Positions 21,917 to 34,600 of a stretch of 64,000 bases of DNA are shown here, in pieces. A program made the position numbers and the translations under genes. The stretch's first letter is position 1, and every line of letters begins with the position of its first letter. Below the pieces are notes generated by a model that saw only the letters and a list, made by a program, of their open reading frames with translations, searched no databases and was not told the origin of the DNA. The DNA is from Annulohypoxylon bovei var. microspora (Eukaryota > Ascomycota > Sordariomycetes > Xylariales > Hypoxylaceae): positions 372,001 through 436,000 of the forward strand of contig MU405213.1 of NCBI GenBank assembly GCA_022836615.1, in the 5' to 3' direction.

Positions 21917-23131
21917 ATGTCCGTCGATATTGATCCCCAGGAACTCGGTTTCCACCGTACGTCATAACATTATCCTGCCGTCGTGTCCTTGGTGATGTTA
22001 TATATGCTCATAGGTTTTTAGGACCTTTCACGGCGGAAATCTCGGAAGTTCTACGCATCAAGAACCCGAACACCCACCCTGTTGCCTTCAAGGTATGACC
22101 TATGATTTATAACCCTCCGCGCAGTCTGGTAATCCTCAACTAACATATCGTAGGTTAAAACCACCGCACCCAAGCAGTATGCCACCCCGTCCCATCCACT
22201 TTAGCTATGTCCTATACTCGAATGTCACAAATACTGACAATGATTTCTATTCAAGGTACTGCGTCAGACCTAATTCAGGTCGAGTCGAGCCTGGAAAAGA
22301 GGTCGAGGTTGCAGGTGCGCATTACCACGAGTCATCACGCTTATGCTTACTAATAAGTCACAGTCATCCTCCAGGCGATGAAACAGGAGCCTCCCGTAGA
22401 TGTCAAATGCCGGGATAAGTTCTTAGTTCAGTCTGTCCCGATTACGGGCGACAAGGAATTCGCGAACCTCGCATCCATCGTAAGCAACATGCTACCTCGT
22501 TGCCCCTTTATGTTGATCGTCTAGCTAACCGATACAAAAGTGGGATGGTATTGAGAAGTCCTCGATACAAGAGAAGAAGATTCGCGTGGTCTTCTTGACT
22601 CCCCAAGGTGCTTCTGGAGCCGCTCACCTCGAGACACCCAGCAAGTCTTCAGCAGCCAATGGTGTAAGTTTACTCGTGTTGTGTACCTATCCTAGTGGTT
22701 GATTGTATTCTCGTTACGCTAACATTCCCTATTTTTTACAGACCCAGGCCACCCCCGACGTTGCTCCCCCCGCCTACTCCTCCCCTGGTGAATACTCAGG
22801 TAGCCACGCAGATCAGAAGTCGGTAGAAGAGAAGGACATCAAGCAGGAGGTCCCGTCTCTCGCCGCCGCAGCAACAGTGTCCGCCCAGAAGAGCGATCCC
22901 AGCCCCGAAGAACTGAAGCAACAACTTATCCAGGCCAAGAAGTTGATCGCGCAACTGAAGCAAGACAAAGAAGGCCTGCGACAGCGAAAGGCGACGAGTG
23001 CAGATGACAAGTCGGCTTCCAGGCCTGCCGAGTTAGCCCAGACGGTACGATCTGGCTCTGAGGGTGTACCCATCCAAATCACGGCATTCCTATGCTTCCT
23101 AAGCTTCATGCTTGCCTACCTCTTCTTCTAG
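21917..23131 (+). CDS. scs2: VAP/Scs2 family ER membrane tethering protein (MSP domain)
   Basis: Seven exons (21917-21956, 22022-22092, 22154-22176, 22256-22314, 22364-22479, 22541-22663, 22742-23131) give 273 aa; one exon is only 23 nt. The N-terminal MSP domain (about 1-125) reads MSVDIDPQELGFHRPFTAE, EVLRIKNPNTHPVAFKVKTT, KQYCVRPNSGRVEPGKEVEV and VILQAMKQEPPVD, the FFAT-binding face of VAP proteins. A Pro/Ser linker, a coiled coil (about 205-233) and a C-terminal tail anchor (ITAFLCFLSFMLAYLFF) follow. VAPs are ER tail-anchored proteins that recruit FFAT-motif lipid-transfer proteins at contact sites; yeast Scs2 also affects phospholipid regulation. It sits convergent to the sphingolipid desaturase gene, a suggestive but probably accidental neighbour. 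Confidence 0.93.
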
Positions 23132-23865
23132 GTGGTGGTGAGGACTTGGATTTTCTTCAAGATTTGACTATTGCAGACATGGAGGGGTACTCGTTACGGT
23201 TGTGAGGTTGGTAGGCGAATCGCCTACATAAAGGTGTGAGGCGAGGAAACTATATCTACCTAGGTAGGTAGGTAGGTTGGTAGGCGACACAGAAATAATT
23301 CGTGGTGGAAGTTGGGCTTCCCTTGTCGGACTCTTGTAAGTGAAACGGAGGATCTAAATTAGCCTTCGTCATGGTAAACACATTGTACTTTAGCATGTAT
23401 TCCCTTTGTTCCCCGTTGGCTGTTGAGAGGTACGAGCATTCTGATATATACTTTGCATGAAATTGACGCGATCCTCATATGATCGCCGTGATATTCTAAG
23501 CTAAAGATAACCATGGCTCTTCCCATGCTCTCGAAGTATAACAAGTGACTCTAATGCGTATGATTATCCCCAGGGCCTTAGCAGCTCTTAATGGTAATTC
23601 TTCCCTACTCGACCCTTGTTGCGTCACTCCTAATAATAGGGGTCCCAAACTACCTGTGTACCCATGTAGAGACTACGGGGTAACCGATTTTGAGAGAACT
23701 ATGTACTATTTCGGGAGGTTGATTCTATCCCTCTCTCCGTTTACCGGACGCCAAACCATACCCGAATAAGAGGCACCATAAGCAGTAAATATACAGCTTC
23801 CTATTATATAACAGCCCTACGTATTACTGTCCATATATAACCCCACATACAGTTCGTGCCATCTC
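23132..23865. other. Convergent intergenic region with TAGG repeats
   Basis: This is the 3' flank of the Scs2 and desaturase genes. It contains a CCTAGGTAGGTAGGTAGG run at about 23258-23276. No gene is seen. Confidence 0.5.
23255..23290. repeat. TAGG tetranucleotide repeat
   Basis: CTACC, a CCTAGG palindromic core and a (TAGG)n run form a short simple repeat. It is one of at least a dozen similar intergenic sites in the window. Confidence 0.7.
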
Positions 23866-25038
23866 TTAAGCCTCGATTTCGTTCTGCTTCCAATCGGTCT
23901 TCTGACCGACGAGCCTCCCGCCCTCCTTACGCTTCACTCTGCATCGGATGCCCACGCTCTCGTCGAAGATGAAGCGCCATATGACGTAAGTCCAGCTGCG
24001 GTGATACGGAAGATCGTCGTAGAACTCGTGGGCGATCTGGTTTAGCTTCGGCAGGCGTGTCCAGGGGACGGCTGGGAAGTCGTGATGTTCGTTATGGAGG
24101 CCGACGTTGTACGTGAAGAAATTGAGCGGCCCGTAGTACGAGTACGTCTCTGGGACGGCTGCCCGGTTGTCCGGGTTGGCCTGGGCGGGCGTGACGGTCT
24201 CGTACACGTAGTGCTCGGCGATAAAATGACCAGCGAGCGGGTGCAGGCTGCCGGCTAGGAAGGACGACAGCAAGAAGTACAGCATAGCTTGGCTGCCGAG
24301 GGTCTTGATAATAACCGTATCGAAGGCGACCTGCACGGCTACGTTGGTGGCAGAGACCCAGGTGAAGGGCACGGTGTAGACGCACATAGGACGGACGGCG
24401 TAGAAGAGGATCTGGAAAGTGCAGAAGAAGGCTTTGCCTAGAATAGAGTCAAGGAAGATGGCTTCGAGGGCCGTGGGCAGGTCGGTGTCAAGGCCGTCGA
24501 CACCCAGCGACTTATGATGCGTCAGATGGTATGGGCGGAACGAGGCGCTATAGGGAATGCCGATAGGTAGGTTGGCGACGATGGCGAAAAGACGATTCGC
24601 GGTTGGGGAGCGGAAGGCGAGGTTGTGGCTGATCTCGTGGATGGCTAGGAATAGGTTTTGGTTGGCAGTGGCGCCGACAACGTAGGCAAGCAGCCAGAAA
24701 GGGACCGAGAAGAAGGGAGAGTTGCGGAGAACGTAGGCGCATAACACCTGTAGGGCGACGACACCGAGCACGACGTATTTGGTGAGGGGCTCGGGGCCAC
24801 AAAGTTTGGTTACTTCGGGGTGTGCCTTGATAATGGCCAGGCGTCTCGTCCGATGCGGCTCTTCGGTGTAGGTCCAGAAGAAGTCACGATACTTAACCTC
24901 GATCGGATCTCGTTGAAGGTCTGAGGTTCCATCTTGCGAAACATGCTCTCCCCCGCCTTTACCATTGAGATGGATCGTCTTCTGCAACTTAGACGCCTCA
25001 GGGGCGCTGGTCGTGGTTGAAGCCGATGAGCGTGCCAT
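23866..25038 (-). CDS. Sphingolipid delta(4)-desaturase (dihydroceramide desaturase)
   Basis: This 390-aa single-exon gene encodes a membrane fatty-acid-hydroxylase/desaturase. The N-terminal lipid-desaturase motif reads PIEVKYRDFFWTYTEEPH (about 45-62). Three histidine boxes are present: HEISHN (134-139), HLTHH (171-175) and HNEHH (315-319). Hydrophobic segments lie at about 85-103, 110-127, 147-163, 205-232 and 249-268. These proteins introduce the 4,5-trans double bond into the sphingoid base of ceramide, in the ER, using cytochrome b5 electrons; in many fungi the product feeds glucosylceramide. A small cytochrome b5 gene lies 27 kb away, with no implied linkage. The length and order of motifs match the family well. 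Confidence 0.95.
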   Translation of the reverse strand: MARSSASTTTSAPEASKLQKTIHLNGKGGGEHVSQDGTSDLQRDPIEVKYRDFFWTYTEEPHRTRRLAIIKAHPEVTKLCGPEPLTKYVVLGVVALQVLCAYVLRNSPFFSVPFWLLAYVVGATANQNLFLAIHEISHNLAFRSPTANRLFAIVANLPIGIPYSASFRPYHLTHHKSLGVDGLDTDLPTALEAIFLDSILGKAFFCTFQILFYAVRPMCVYTVPFTWVSATNVAVQVAFDTVIIKTLGSQAMLYFLLSSFLAGSLHPLAGHFIAEHYVYETVTPAQANPDNRAAVPETYSYYGPLNFFTYNVGLHNEHHDFPAVPWTRLPKLNQIAHEFYDDLPYHRSWTYVIWRFIFDESVGIRCRVKRKEGGRLVGQKTDWKQNEIEA

Positions 25039-27850
25039 TTTCCCCCAATTCTCTTTTCTTGTCCTTTTTTTTTTTCCTTCTTCTTTTCTCTTCTGTTACC
25101 TCCCTATCAGGATGGAAAAGAGGATAGAAGAAAAAGAGAGAAAAAGAAAGCAGTGCGGCAAAGCTCTCACGGCGGCATAGGAATGAAAAATTGAAAGGGG
25201 ATAAAGACAGAAATTCGGGTCTCCATATTTGCGGTGAAGATGTTTCCCTATTCCCTGTCTCTTAGGTGTTTTAGCTTGCAGTAGTTGAGCGTGTGGTACG
25301 AGCTGTACACGTGAGTAACTCCAGAACCTAAACCTAATACGGACTAGTATAATCGGTTTTAAGGGTCTTCAATTGACGATCCTCGTCCAATCATCCTCAA
25401 CGTTGAGACCACAGGGACGGAAGGTCGAAGGTCGAATGTCGTCACCCCACCTTCCCGCTCTTCGCGGTGCCCGCGGATTGTGTTACCTTACATACATGAA
25501 TAGTCCTCAATTACTTACTAGGTATCAATACAGGAGTTATGTATGTACACGTAGATAAGTTTCAAGTTATAGCGGATAATTTTGTACATGAAAATTCACC
25601 CACGTGATTAAAGGGTAGGTATCACAACCCCCTGCCAAGGATTCATCGACCGCAAGTCCCAATGGAATATCAGCGTACATGTACTGATAGTGGTCTGGTT
25701 ACCTCCTTTTCCCGATCTTCGGTCAATTACTTTAACTAGAGCAACCGGTCTAGTTAGATGCATAGATAGGTAAGCTTCAATGTTACAATAAGCTCGATAC
25801 ATATTTAAAAAATAAAAGGAGAATTGAAGCAATGAATTAGTGCTAACCCGAGTCTTCATACATCTTACTGGTTGACGCCAAAGAGTTAGATCTGTATTTC
25901 TCCTTGCCGCATATGCAGGGGGGCTATTTCATATTCGTGATCGTTGATACGCTAATTGATGATTTGTTAGATTGAAGTGGTTAACCGTTCCTAATCAGCC
26001 ACTTCATTGACGGGAAGAACACTTATGCGGGGGCCATCACCTCGTTGTATCCTTCTGTATTTACGTTTTTTTTTTTTTTAATAAAGCATTCGCTACCCGT
26101 AGAGATCGAATCGAATCGATGGTGATTCTCGAACAGATGTACCCGTTCCTACCCCCGCGACGCTCATGTCTATGACATTCACTCGAGAAGGTGGTCGAAG
26201 TTCTTGTTAAGACTACCTACCTACCTAGGTACCTACCTAGGTAATAAAAAATGTTTACGGTTAGAAGGCTATAATGCTCCAGAGAAATCTAAGATACAGG
26301 TCTCAATATCTACTTTGTCCCATGCTAATTATATTTGCTCATGAATCTTTTAGATATGAAGTAGATTAAGTCGTCATATTCGTTCAAGCCTCATGGTACA
26401 GTGGTTTGGCGTCCTTGTATGAAAAGAAATTTAATATGGAAAGAGAAACTACTAAAGTAGCTGAACGATACTATAACTTTTGATCACCACGAAATATATC
26501 CTAGAACCGCATTAGGGGTCGAAATATTCGAGAATCTCTGTGATCAAATGTCAAGCTTGGTGCCATAACTGCTGTTGATATGTAACTAGGTAAGTTTCTA
26601 TTGATACCTCTTCTTATGTGGAGCGAATAATATGAAAACAATTACCGTATGTTTACCTAAGTAGCAGCTGCTATTTAAGAGGTCCTTAATGTATTTAATA
26701 TGCCGCACTCAGTGTATTAGATAGGTAGGTAGGTTTACTCAATGTCGGGGCGACTTGTTAGCGCTTTCTAATATCACCTTTTAAGGGTCATAGTGAAGAA
26801 GATTTTGCATCATCGTTTCACCGTCGTAGCACAGGTGAGAAAGCAGGCTATGCATGGTATTCTGTTTGATGTGATTCAACATTAGGTAGTTAAACTAAGT
26901 TGCATCTCTAGGTAAGCAAGAGAAGTAGAACGTTTCCAACCTAGGCTAATAGTTTTTGTTGGATCCAGGTGAAAGGCGATTCTGGAGAACATATAGTTTG
27001 TAGTAAGCAAATCGGATACAGTATCCGATCTCGTCTACAGTAGAAAGCTCGGGGGCACCCGGCCGCATCTTATAAATATTAAAGGGATAAAGATAATCTG
27101 CCGGAAGGGGGTGGGGGATATAGTAGCCTTTATCGACACCAAACATAGCTTAGTTGCATGTACGTACATACAACTCAATGGAACGCCGGTGAGACCGTTC
27201 TATACCCAAATGGTGGTGATACCGACTCGTCATATTGGCTTGCACATTAACGTCAGGTGGCTGCGAAGCTATGCGATAGATACATGTTGCCAAGTTACCT
27301 AAGTAGGTCGACTGGCCTCGCGGCCCTATCAGAGGCTGCATAACTACAATTTGATGGGGTTAGAATCGGGTCGAAATGATATTACCGAAGTTGTCAAGGC
27401 AGACTCTGAAGCAGGGCGAACTACGTGCAAGGGTATATCTAATATTTACCAATAACAGTCTGCCTGACATGGCCCCCAAATGTTAATGCACAGAATAGGT
27501 ACCATGTAATATACAAGTCACGTAGCACAATAGGGGATGATGTACATACGGCAAAAGGTTCATAGGAATGTAGCCTCAATGACATCAAATACCTAGTCAA
27601 TCCTGAAGGATTATTGACACACTCAATGAATGCTATCTAGCTATCCTAACAGGCAAGCTACTGTAAGACCTGCGAATATATAAAGGGATGGATGAGCCAA
27701 ATAACACCGACATAAACCTCCTTTTCACCCACTCATGGCTACTTTCGTTTTGCATAGCCTACCTGCACGGGAATGCAACCCACGATGATGACAGTATGTG
27801 GCTAGGAAAAGCTGCGGTCTCATCTCACTTGCATCGTGCTCTGCTACCTC
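25039..27850. other. 2.8-kb intergenic stretch
   Basis: The left end holds the desaturase promoter/leader (pyrimidine-rich on the plus strand, 25041-25110). The rest is AT-rich without coding signal and contains TAGG/CCTA repeat clusters (26212-26243, near 26720) and a long T run near 26065. ORFs such as 26946-27146 look random. Confidence 0.45.
26212..26243. repeat. CCTA/TAGG palindromic repeat cluster
   Basis: Three CTAC units lead into CCTAGGTACC and a second CCTAGG core, making an inverted-repeat microsatellite that could fold as a hairpin. It is intergenic. Confidence 0.7.
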
Positions 27851-29985
27851 TTACTGTGCAAAAGTGAAATGTTCCACTGGGAGATGTTGGTGCATGGCTT
27901 TTTCGGGCCAAGCCCATGGCTTGCAGTCTTCACTCACAACCTCCGGGGCCGGAGGGTTTGAAATATAGAAGGGTAAAGGATCGCGAGGCAGGTTACCAAT
28001 GACCTTGCCTTTGCCTTTGCTTTCGGCTATGATATCCTCGGAGCGTACTGCGGTTCCGCCTGCTTCTATTCCCAAGCTGTAACCCCACTGACTGGTCGTC
28101 TCATTATGTTGGCTTGATATATTTTCCCCTAGTATGTACCCCTCACGCAACATGTCGGTAAGCCTAGCTGCCGGATCGAAGCTGATATAGACCAAAAGCT
28201 TGAGTCCATTTGTGTCCTCCTCGGTGGCGTAGACTAAGGAACGCTCATCGCTAAAGGCAGTAACACTGCCTAAATAACCGGGCGGATTCAGTATCTTGTA
28301 AATCTTATCTAATAATTCTTTATTTCGATCCTGTTCGGGAGGCCAGAAATAGATCTCGTTAGGTTGGTAGCACTGCTTCATATATTCGTCGAAATCTAGT
28401 TCTTTGCTAGATAGAAGGAGTGCTTCTAAAGACGGAAGGGGTTTCGGTTTTGGTTTCCTATGCCCAGTCCTTAGGCGTAAACGTCGAGAGCCTGTTGATC
28501 CGCCGGAAGCATCATCAACTAGATCCAAGTACGTATTAGAACATCGTTGATAGGAGCGTAAATGAGTCTGGCTACGCGTGAACACTGGCGTCGTAGAACT
28601 GTCATCTCCTGGATGAACATTTTCGGGTTGTCGAAACCGCAAATTCGAGTCAATTGCGTTGTTACCAACCCTGATGGGTCTGAAGGACACGTGTCCCGGA
28701 CCGACCACGGGTGCTGGTGGCACGACGGCTGGGAGCACGACGGCTGGGGGGTCATCTTCGTCAACCACGTCCGGATTTTTGTTGAAAAGCACCTCTGTCA
28801 TGTAATAAGTTCGTCGACTACCACTCTTTCCCGCAAGCCATTCCTTCCTGGACTCGATGATATTGATTGTACCAAAAGCCTCGTCTTTCTCCAGCTTGAG
28901 AAATCCCCACCGGTCATCTATTGGACCTTCGGCGTGCTGCCTCCTCCAACCATGATCCTTATGCATGGTTTGGGTATTCTTCTGATCTGGGGCGTAGAGG
29001 GGGAAGCGAAAGCAGTGGTAGTAGGAAACCCAGTCAGTCTCCCTGAACTCGAAGTCGGTCTGATTCGAGAGCCCATAAAAATGATCGTCTATGATTTCAA
29101 AGCAGACTGTGGTGCCGATGTCGTATCCGACCACACTTGTTAAGTGCATTTTTCGAGGAAACCAGAAGCGATCCTCGATACGGAATCCGGTGAGGACCCA
29201 ATACTTAAATCCATCCGCACCCTCTTCCGAGTGCGTACCAAAGTACAGAAATTCCTTATTGTTTCGTACAAATATCTTAGCCGTAGACTCCAGCCGAATC
29301 TGGGTCACGATTTTCTTTTCTTCGGCTTGGAATATTAATAGCCAATTTTCGGTGGTTGGTAGCGCGAATGAGAACAAACACGAGGTGATACCATTCGAAT
29401 GATATAAGACTCGAAACTTATATTTACGACTTTTCGCTGACCTCGGCACGGCCTCGCGAATTAGGGCTGGAATATTTACGACAATCTCGTGGCTTGCCGA
29501 GCTGTGAAGGTCAAGGATTCGTAACCATCGCTGAGGCCGCGACTCGACAATATAGCAAAGTATTCCGTGAATATATTCATAAGAGTCGGCGAGACCTACG
29601 ATTCCTACAACGTACGGAGATGCTTGGGAAACAGCCTGGCGTCTCTTCGCAACCCGCCGTAGAGCTCGTGCGAATTGACCAGTCCTTCGTGCCTCATATG
29701 CCTCGATTGTATGAGAGGCTTTGGTCTATACGGAGTTGTCAGTAAATTACGCGAAGTTTGGCTAGCTAGAACATCGTCTTGCGAATTCGGTTGACGACTT
29801 ACATTAATGAGGGTCTTACAAAACCTTTCTTCTCTCACTAAGTATTGAAAGTGGCGACTGCATAATGATAAAATAAAAACATCATCGATATCTAGGTATT
29901 TCACAATATATGCCATTATTTCATAGGGCAACCGCTGTAGTCCTGATGTCCTTTGCGGTGTCACCACCATGCTCAATGCCCACAT
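27851..29985 (-). CDS. F-box domain hypothetical protein, 685 aa
   Basis: Two exons (29985-29803, 29725-27851) join in phase 0 across a 77-nt intron with donor GTAAGT and acceptor TATAG. The N-terminal F-box is clear: LQRLPYEIMAYIVKYLD followed by DVFILSLCSRHFQYLV (about 16-49). The second exon opens with TKASHTIEAYEARRTGQ and continues without stop through a segment lacking an internal ATG. The rest has no recognised repeats (no LRR, WD or Kelch). It includes the motif YKFRVLYHSNGITSCLFSF, a Pro/Val linker (AVVLPAVVPPAPVVGPG) and a C-terminal region with PWAWPEKAMHQHLPVEHF. F-box proteins bind Skp1 and choose substrates for SCF ubiquitin ligases; the substrate is unknown. This looks like a member of the expanded, poorly conserved fungal F-box families. 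Confidence 0.8.
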
Positions 29986-30306
29986 GGATCTTGAATAAAC
30001 CAATGCATTAATGTAATCGAGACAAAGGGGGGCTAAATCGGACGTGGACGAGGTTGATGCTACTGATTGGACATAGCGTACGTACTTTTAAGGAAGATGT
30101 TAAGGCCGATAAACAGACAGACAGCTCATGTCAATGCCCCTGGGGAGTTGGATAGTACTTATTGACTTATTGGTGGTTTAACCGACTTCCATTCGGCTGT
30201 ACTTCCAGAGCCGCATCTACCTAGTATGCAATGGATCCATCTTATAAAAGTAAAGGTATAACCTGGCACTGTAATTAAATAAGGCTCTAAGCCGGGAGCC
30301 TCTAAT

Positions 30307-30339
30307 ACCTACATACCTAGGTAGGTACCTACTTACCTG
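30307..30339. repeat. CCTA/TAGG palindromic repeat cluster
   Basis: ACCTACATACCTAGGTAGG leads into GTACCTACTTACC, another CCTAGG-centred microsatellite of the same kind as at 26212 and 57949. Confidence 0.65.
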
Positions 30340-31572
30340 GAATCCTGGAATCCTGGACCTGGATATACAGCATAATTAATACCTAGCCCTGCATGTATGT
30401 AGGCTGTGTAAGTCTAGGTATTGCTACATAGGCAGCCTCGTTCAGCTCTCATCGTCACCTGGCGTGGAAGAGTGGAAGAGAAAGGAGAGCGGGTACGATG
30501 TACCTACGTAAAGTTGAAGAAAGCCGAAATGAGGCTCTGGACATCTAGATGGGGGTTAGTAGTGGAGCTAGTGGGGTTAGTAGTAGCAAGCAATATATGT
30601 AGGTACCTAAGTAGGTACACAATTAAAACATGTGTCGGCTGAAAATATTGATATCATAATACGATTGGTTAGGTTTTTGTTTAAATTCCGCCAGGTCCCG
30701 CTAAGTTCCGCAACCGCCCCACTATGTATATCCTACCCTCCTAGGTATCTGATCTGGTGGAACCTGGATATCCCAGCAGAGCCTCAATTTTCCAGGTTTG
30801 CACACCTTCCCCCTGCATTTTCTCTCTTCTCTTCCCTTCAGCCTCTAAAACCGATTCCCATCACCCGGGCTCATTTTAGGCGCATCAAATCCATTCAGTC
30901 TAGGTACCTACATACCTAGGTAGACAGCCTAGATCCGCCAATTCAATGGCTGGTCTCTATGCATCGGACCCATTACCTACTAGGTACCTCTTTCACTTAC
31001 ATTAATAGGTAGGTAGTATTAGGTATCGGATGAGCATAGGTAATTCTGATAGGTTTGTCATATTCGACTTTTTAATGGCGGCGACAGATAATGCTGATAG
31101 GGAAGATTGCCGTATCTCGACGCAGGGGGCTGAAAATAGTCACGTACCCCTCTACATATAATATATATATTGTTTAGGTATCTTTGCTTAGACCCCAAAT
31201 CGACCCGAGCAAGACAAAATTTTATTTCTGCATTTTTTCAATTCGTATCAATGAGTTTTCTAATCTTTTCTACGGCATGGCACGGAATTACCTGGCCTGT
31301 AGGTAAGTAGACCCGCACAGATACTCGGCTTTCCCTTGCCTAGGTACTAGAGAGCTTTAAGAGTAGGTAAGGCTGTATTGCTTTGGATCTACTTGGGCAA
31401 AAATATCTACGTCAACAGCTTATAATAGATAATAGGAAACCTTCGACCGCCTAATCACGTAAGAGGATGACGCATATCGGCCTTGTGGCAGATACATCTG
31501 CATGCAAGTGGTTAGGGCCGCAAGACGACGCTCCGCAGAGGCATGGATGGATTGTGTTCGGCCTTATTATTC

Positions 31573-31603
31573 AAAAAAGAGAAAAAAAGAGAAAAAAAGA
31601 GAA
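31573..31603. repeat. Three copies of a 10-bp A-rich unit (AAAAAAAGAG)
   Basis: A short tandem repeat with three near-identical units in non-coding DNA. Confidence 0.7.
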
Positions 31604-34600
31604 TCGGTTAAAGAAAAGGCCTATCTTGCTCAGGCTATGATTCATGCATTAGTTGGGGACGTCTTGCATGTCTGAAGTGAAACCTTCCAACCTTATACCG
31701 CAAATCTCGGCCGAAAGAAAAGAGAATATCTGTAAAGTGAAGATCATCTAAACCGGTGGATGGAATACATTTGAATAGGCAGGCTCCTTTGGTGGTGATA
31801 ACTCATGCAGAAGGCGTACAGATTCAATGGCTTTTCAATATTCTTCCCAATTCGATGATACCTACAACCCAACCCTAGCATGGGAGCTCGACATATCTGT
31901 TCACCAAATTCGGATGGCTTTCAATCTATGGTTGTGGCTAATAATTCATTAATGCGGTTATACATCCGGATTAAGGGGCCTATTATAAGCCTCGCTAACA
32001 TGCAGGTTACCTCAACTTCTAGCCGAGAGTAACGGGATGCGGGTGGGTGGCTCTGGTGCCCGGAAATTCCACGCACCAAGATGTCACACTCGCTTATAAA
32101 CTCGCTAATGATCTCGCTATTTCATTCAATATCTACTACCATGGGTGTCATAGCCTCGCCGGGTGAGGCTTGGATTTAACCAATGATACTAGGTACTTGG
32201 AACTATATCTTGTCGACCCAGTTGCAGATATAACATATCTCGCCGATTATCGCGAAAACTCGTGCACTCACCAATTGCTTATCTAATAAAAGGTCGTTTC
32301 AACTACGCCACCGGCCCACGAATGGATGTTTTCATATCATAAGACAATCTAAGCAGGCTTAATACGGCCCCCGGTTTTCTGTATATCAACCCGTCAGAGA
32401 ATGTACCCAATAGGACATTTGCTTTCGGAACTGTTATGAAGAAAGCAAGCCTGCGGGTCACGATGTCACGTAAGCGTTAACGAGGCTCGGATCCGGCCTC
32501 TGATAACTGGAGTCTGGTATCCTGTGGTATAGAAATGGTAGCAAAGGAACATATTGCAAAACCATCTCCCTCCGCGTCACGATCCTAGATCGACTGACAA
32601 AAGCTAGAGGTTGGTTTACTTGTGTGGCTGCAGCAGTTACTAAGGCAATGGAGCAGATTCAGCCCAACCACGATCCAAGCATGTCAAGTCTGCCATGGTC
32701 AGGTGAACACGACCGTGTGCGGTCAGCAACACCCGCACCACATGTGCTCAGCGGAGGTGGTGTATGTAATTCGAGGGACCTCGGCTGCGACTCACAATGG
32801 CTTTATATGTGGCATTTTGGTGTAAGATCTTCCCTATACAACCAATTGCATTTGAGCTAAAGCTTTTAGGAATGCTAAAGCGGGAGCACGGAATGGATAC
32901 AACGTGGAGACGCCTGGTAGCTAGACCCTTTCTCGGGTCAGCGTTGCCACTTCTGCGGTGAACATGATCACATGGCAAATGAGCTTATGGATTTCCGCCG
33001 AGAGGCATTCACGTCACACTACATGCCATACGTGGTAGATTGAAGTTTAAGCATAGGCTTATATATTTTGGAATATCGCAGGGCCGATCCTATTAGTAAC
33101 TGCTCGTTGGTCACGGGAACACACTGTCTATTTGTGCAACTTACCTAGGTATAACCAACCTTAAAGCCCGGATCTACTTCGTTGGATATGGTATATTCTC
33201 ACCAGGTTTTTCAGGCCCGATTTTCCGCATCAATCCACAGATACGTCAGCACTACCACGGAACCTAGGCGATACCAGGATGAGTCAGCGCTTAAGAGGGC
33301 CCCGGGGCAAGGGAGGACTAAGGTATTGCTTCCAGCGTTGTATAATGACGCATATCCTATTCGATAAGTTGTCGAAGTGTGTGATGCTGGGCGATCGAGG
33401 CTTTGTTCGAAGCCAAGAATGTAGCATCAGGACGCACACTACTCAAAAGGATACCGACGATGGATTCCTGGATGTGAAGCGTTCCACTGGTAACCACTGG
33501 AGAGGAAGCAGATCGTGATCGACGATACGATATCGGGCATACTTGCATGGCGAGGCTGGCTCCTGATTTAAGTTAACATGAATCTAGTTCCTATAGAGAG
33601 AGGTTGTGGGTTATACATACAATGCGGTACACTGATACACATACATGGGTATTGGTTATCTCGTTAATTCCTGCTTCTTTGGTGATATTCAGCCTACAGG
33701 TAGGTAGTCTCATCTAACTAGATAGCTAGAATACAACCTATGAAGACACCTCCGATCAAGGACACTAATGAGAGTCTTGGAGTTGTGATACCAGCCGCTT
33801 GGATCTTTAATCTAGGAGTGACATTATCTTTGATGAAGTGGCTTGCTGATATTCAGATCAAGGTCAAATGATTTTTGGAATGTCATGAGCATCGTACGTT
33901 ATCTCCTTGGTTTAAGAGTCTACCCTCGACGATATTCTCCTTTTCAACTCTCATTATGTAAGCACCGCTTCACATACCTACTTTCTCTGGATTATATTTT
34001 TATGACGTCCTATTAATATGGAGAGACGACATTTAATTTAAGAGTACTTGGGTAATAGTAAAAAATAATCGCTAGTTGTTACTTGGAAAATTCCCGAGAA
34101 TAAATGACATAATTGCTTTGATTGAGCTTTAGTTCTAAGAATCAATAATCCGTATGTGACTCCGGTCGAAGCAAATGAATAACACTCTTATGTACATTTT
34201 AATTTCAACTTATTCACTTTAAATATTTTATCCCTCTTGCCTTATGTCCTTGTCCGGATACATACAAGAAAAAATATGCTACTAGGTAAAGTCATAATTC
34301 TATTATCGTATGATAAATTACCTAATTATTAGCACTGGCGGACAACTGGCAAATGGTTAATCTCGCCCATCGGGTTTATCTCTCAATTACAACTACATAC
34401 CGGCATTGTGTGCGACGAACTGTGACCACAATCACCAATCAAATACAAACATATTCTTATAACTTTCATTTATTTTCATTTACCGATAGAAAACAACTAT
34501 GGCCCCCAGAGGAAATATTACGCCACGGGTGCGCTTCTTGTCTTAATCTATTCCGCCATAGCTATGAGCTAATGAATTTAATCAAGACTGTTATGGCACC

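Noticed and set aside
23255..23290. Telomere-like repeat
   Set aside because: The unit is TAGG, not TTAGGG, and such runs are dispersed in intergenic DNA instead of forming an end array.
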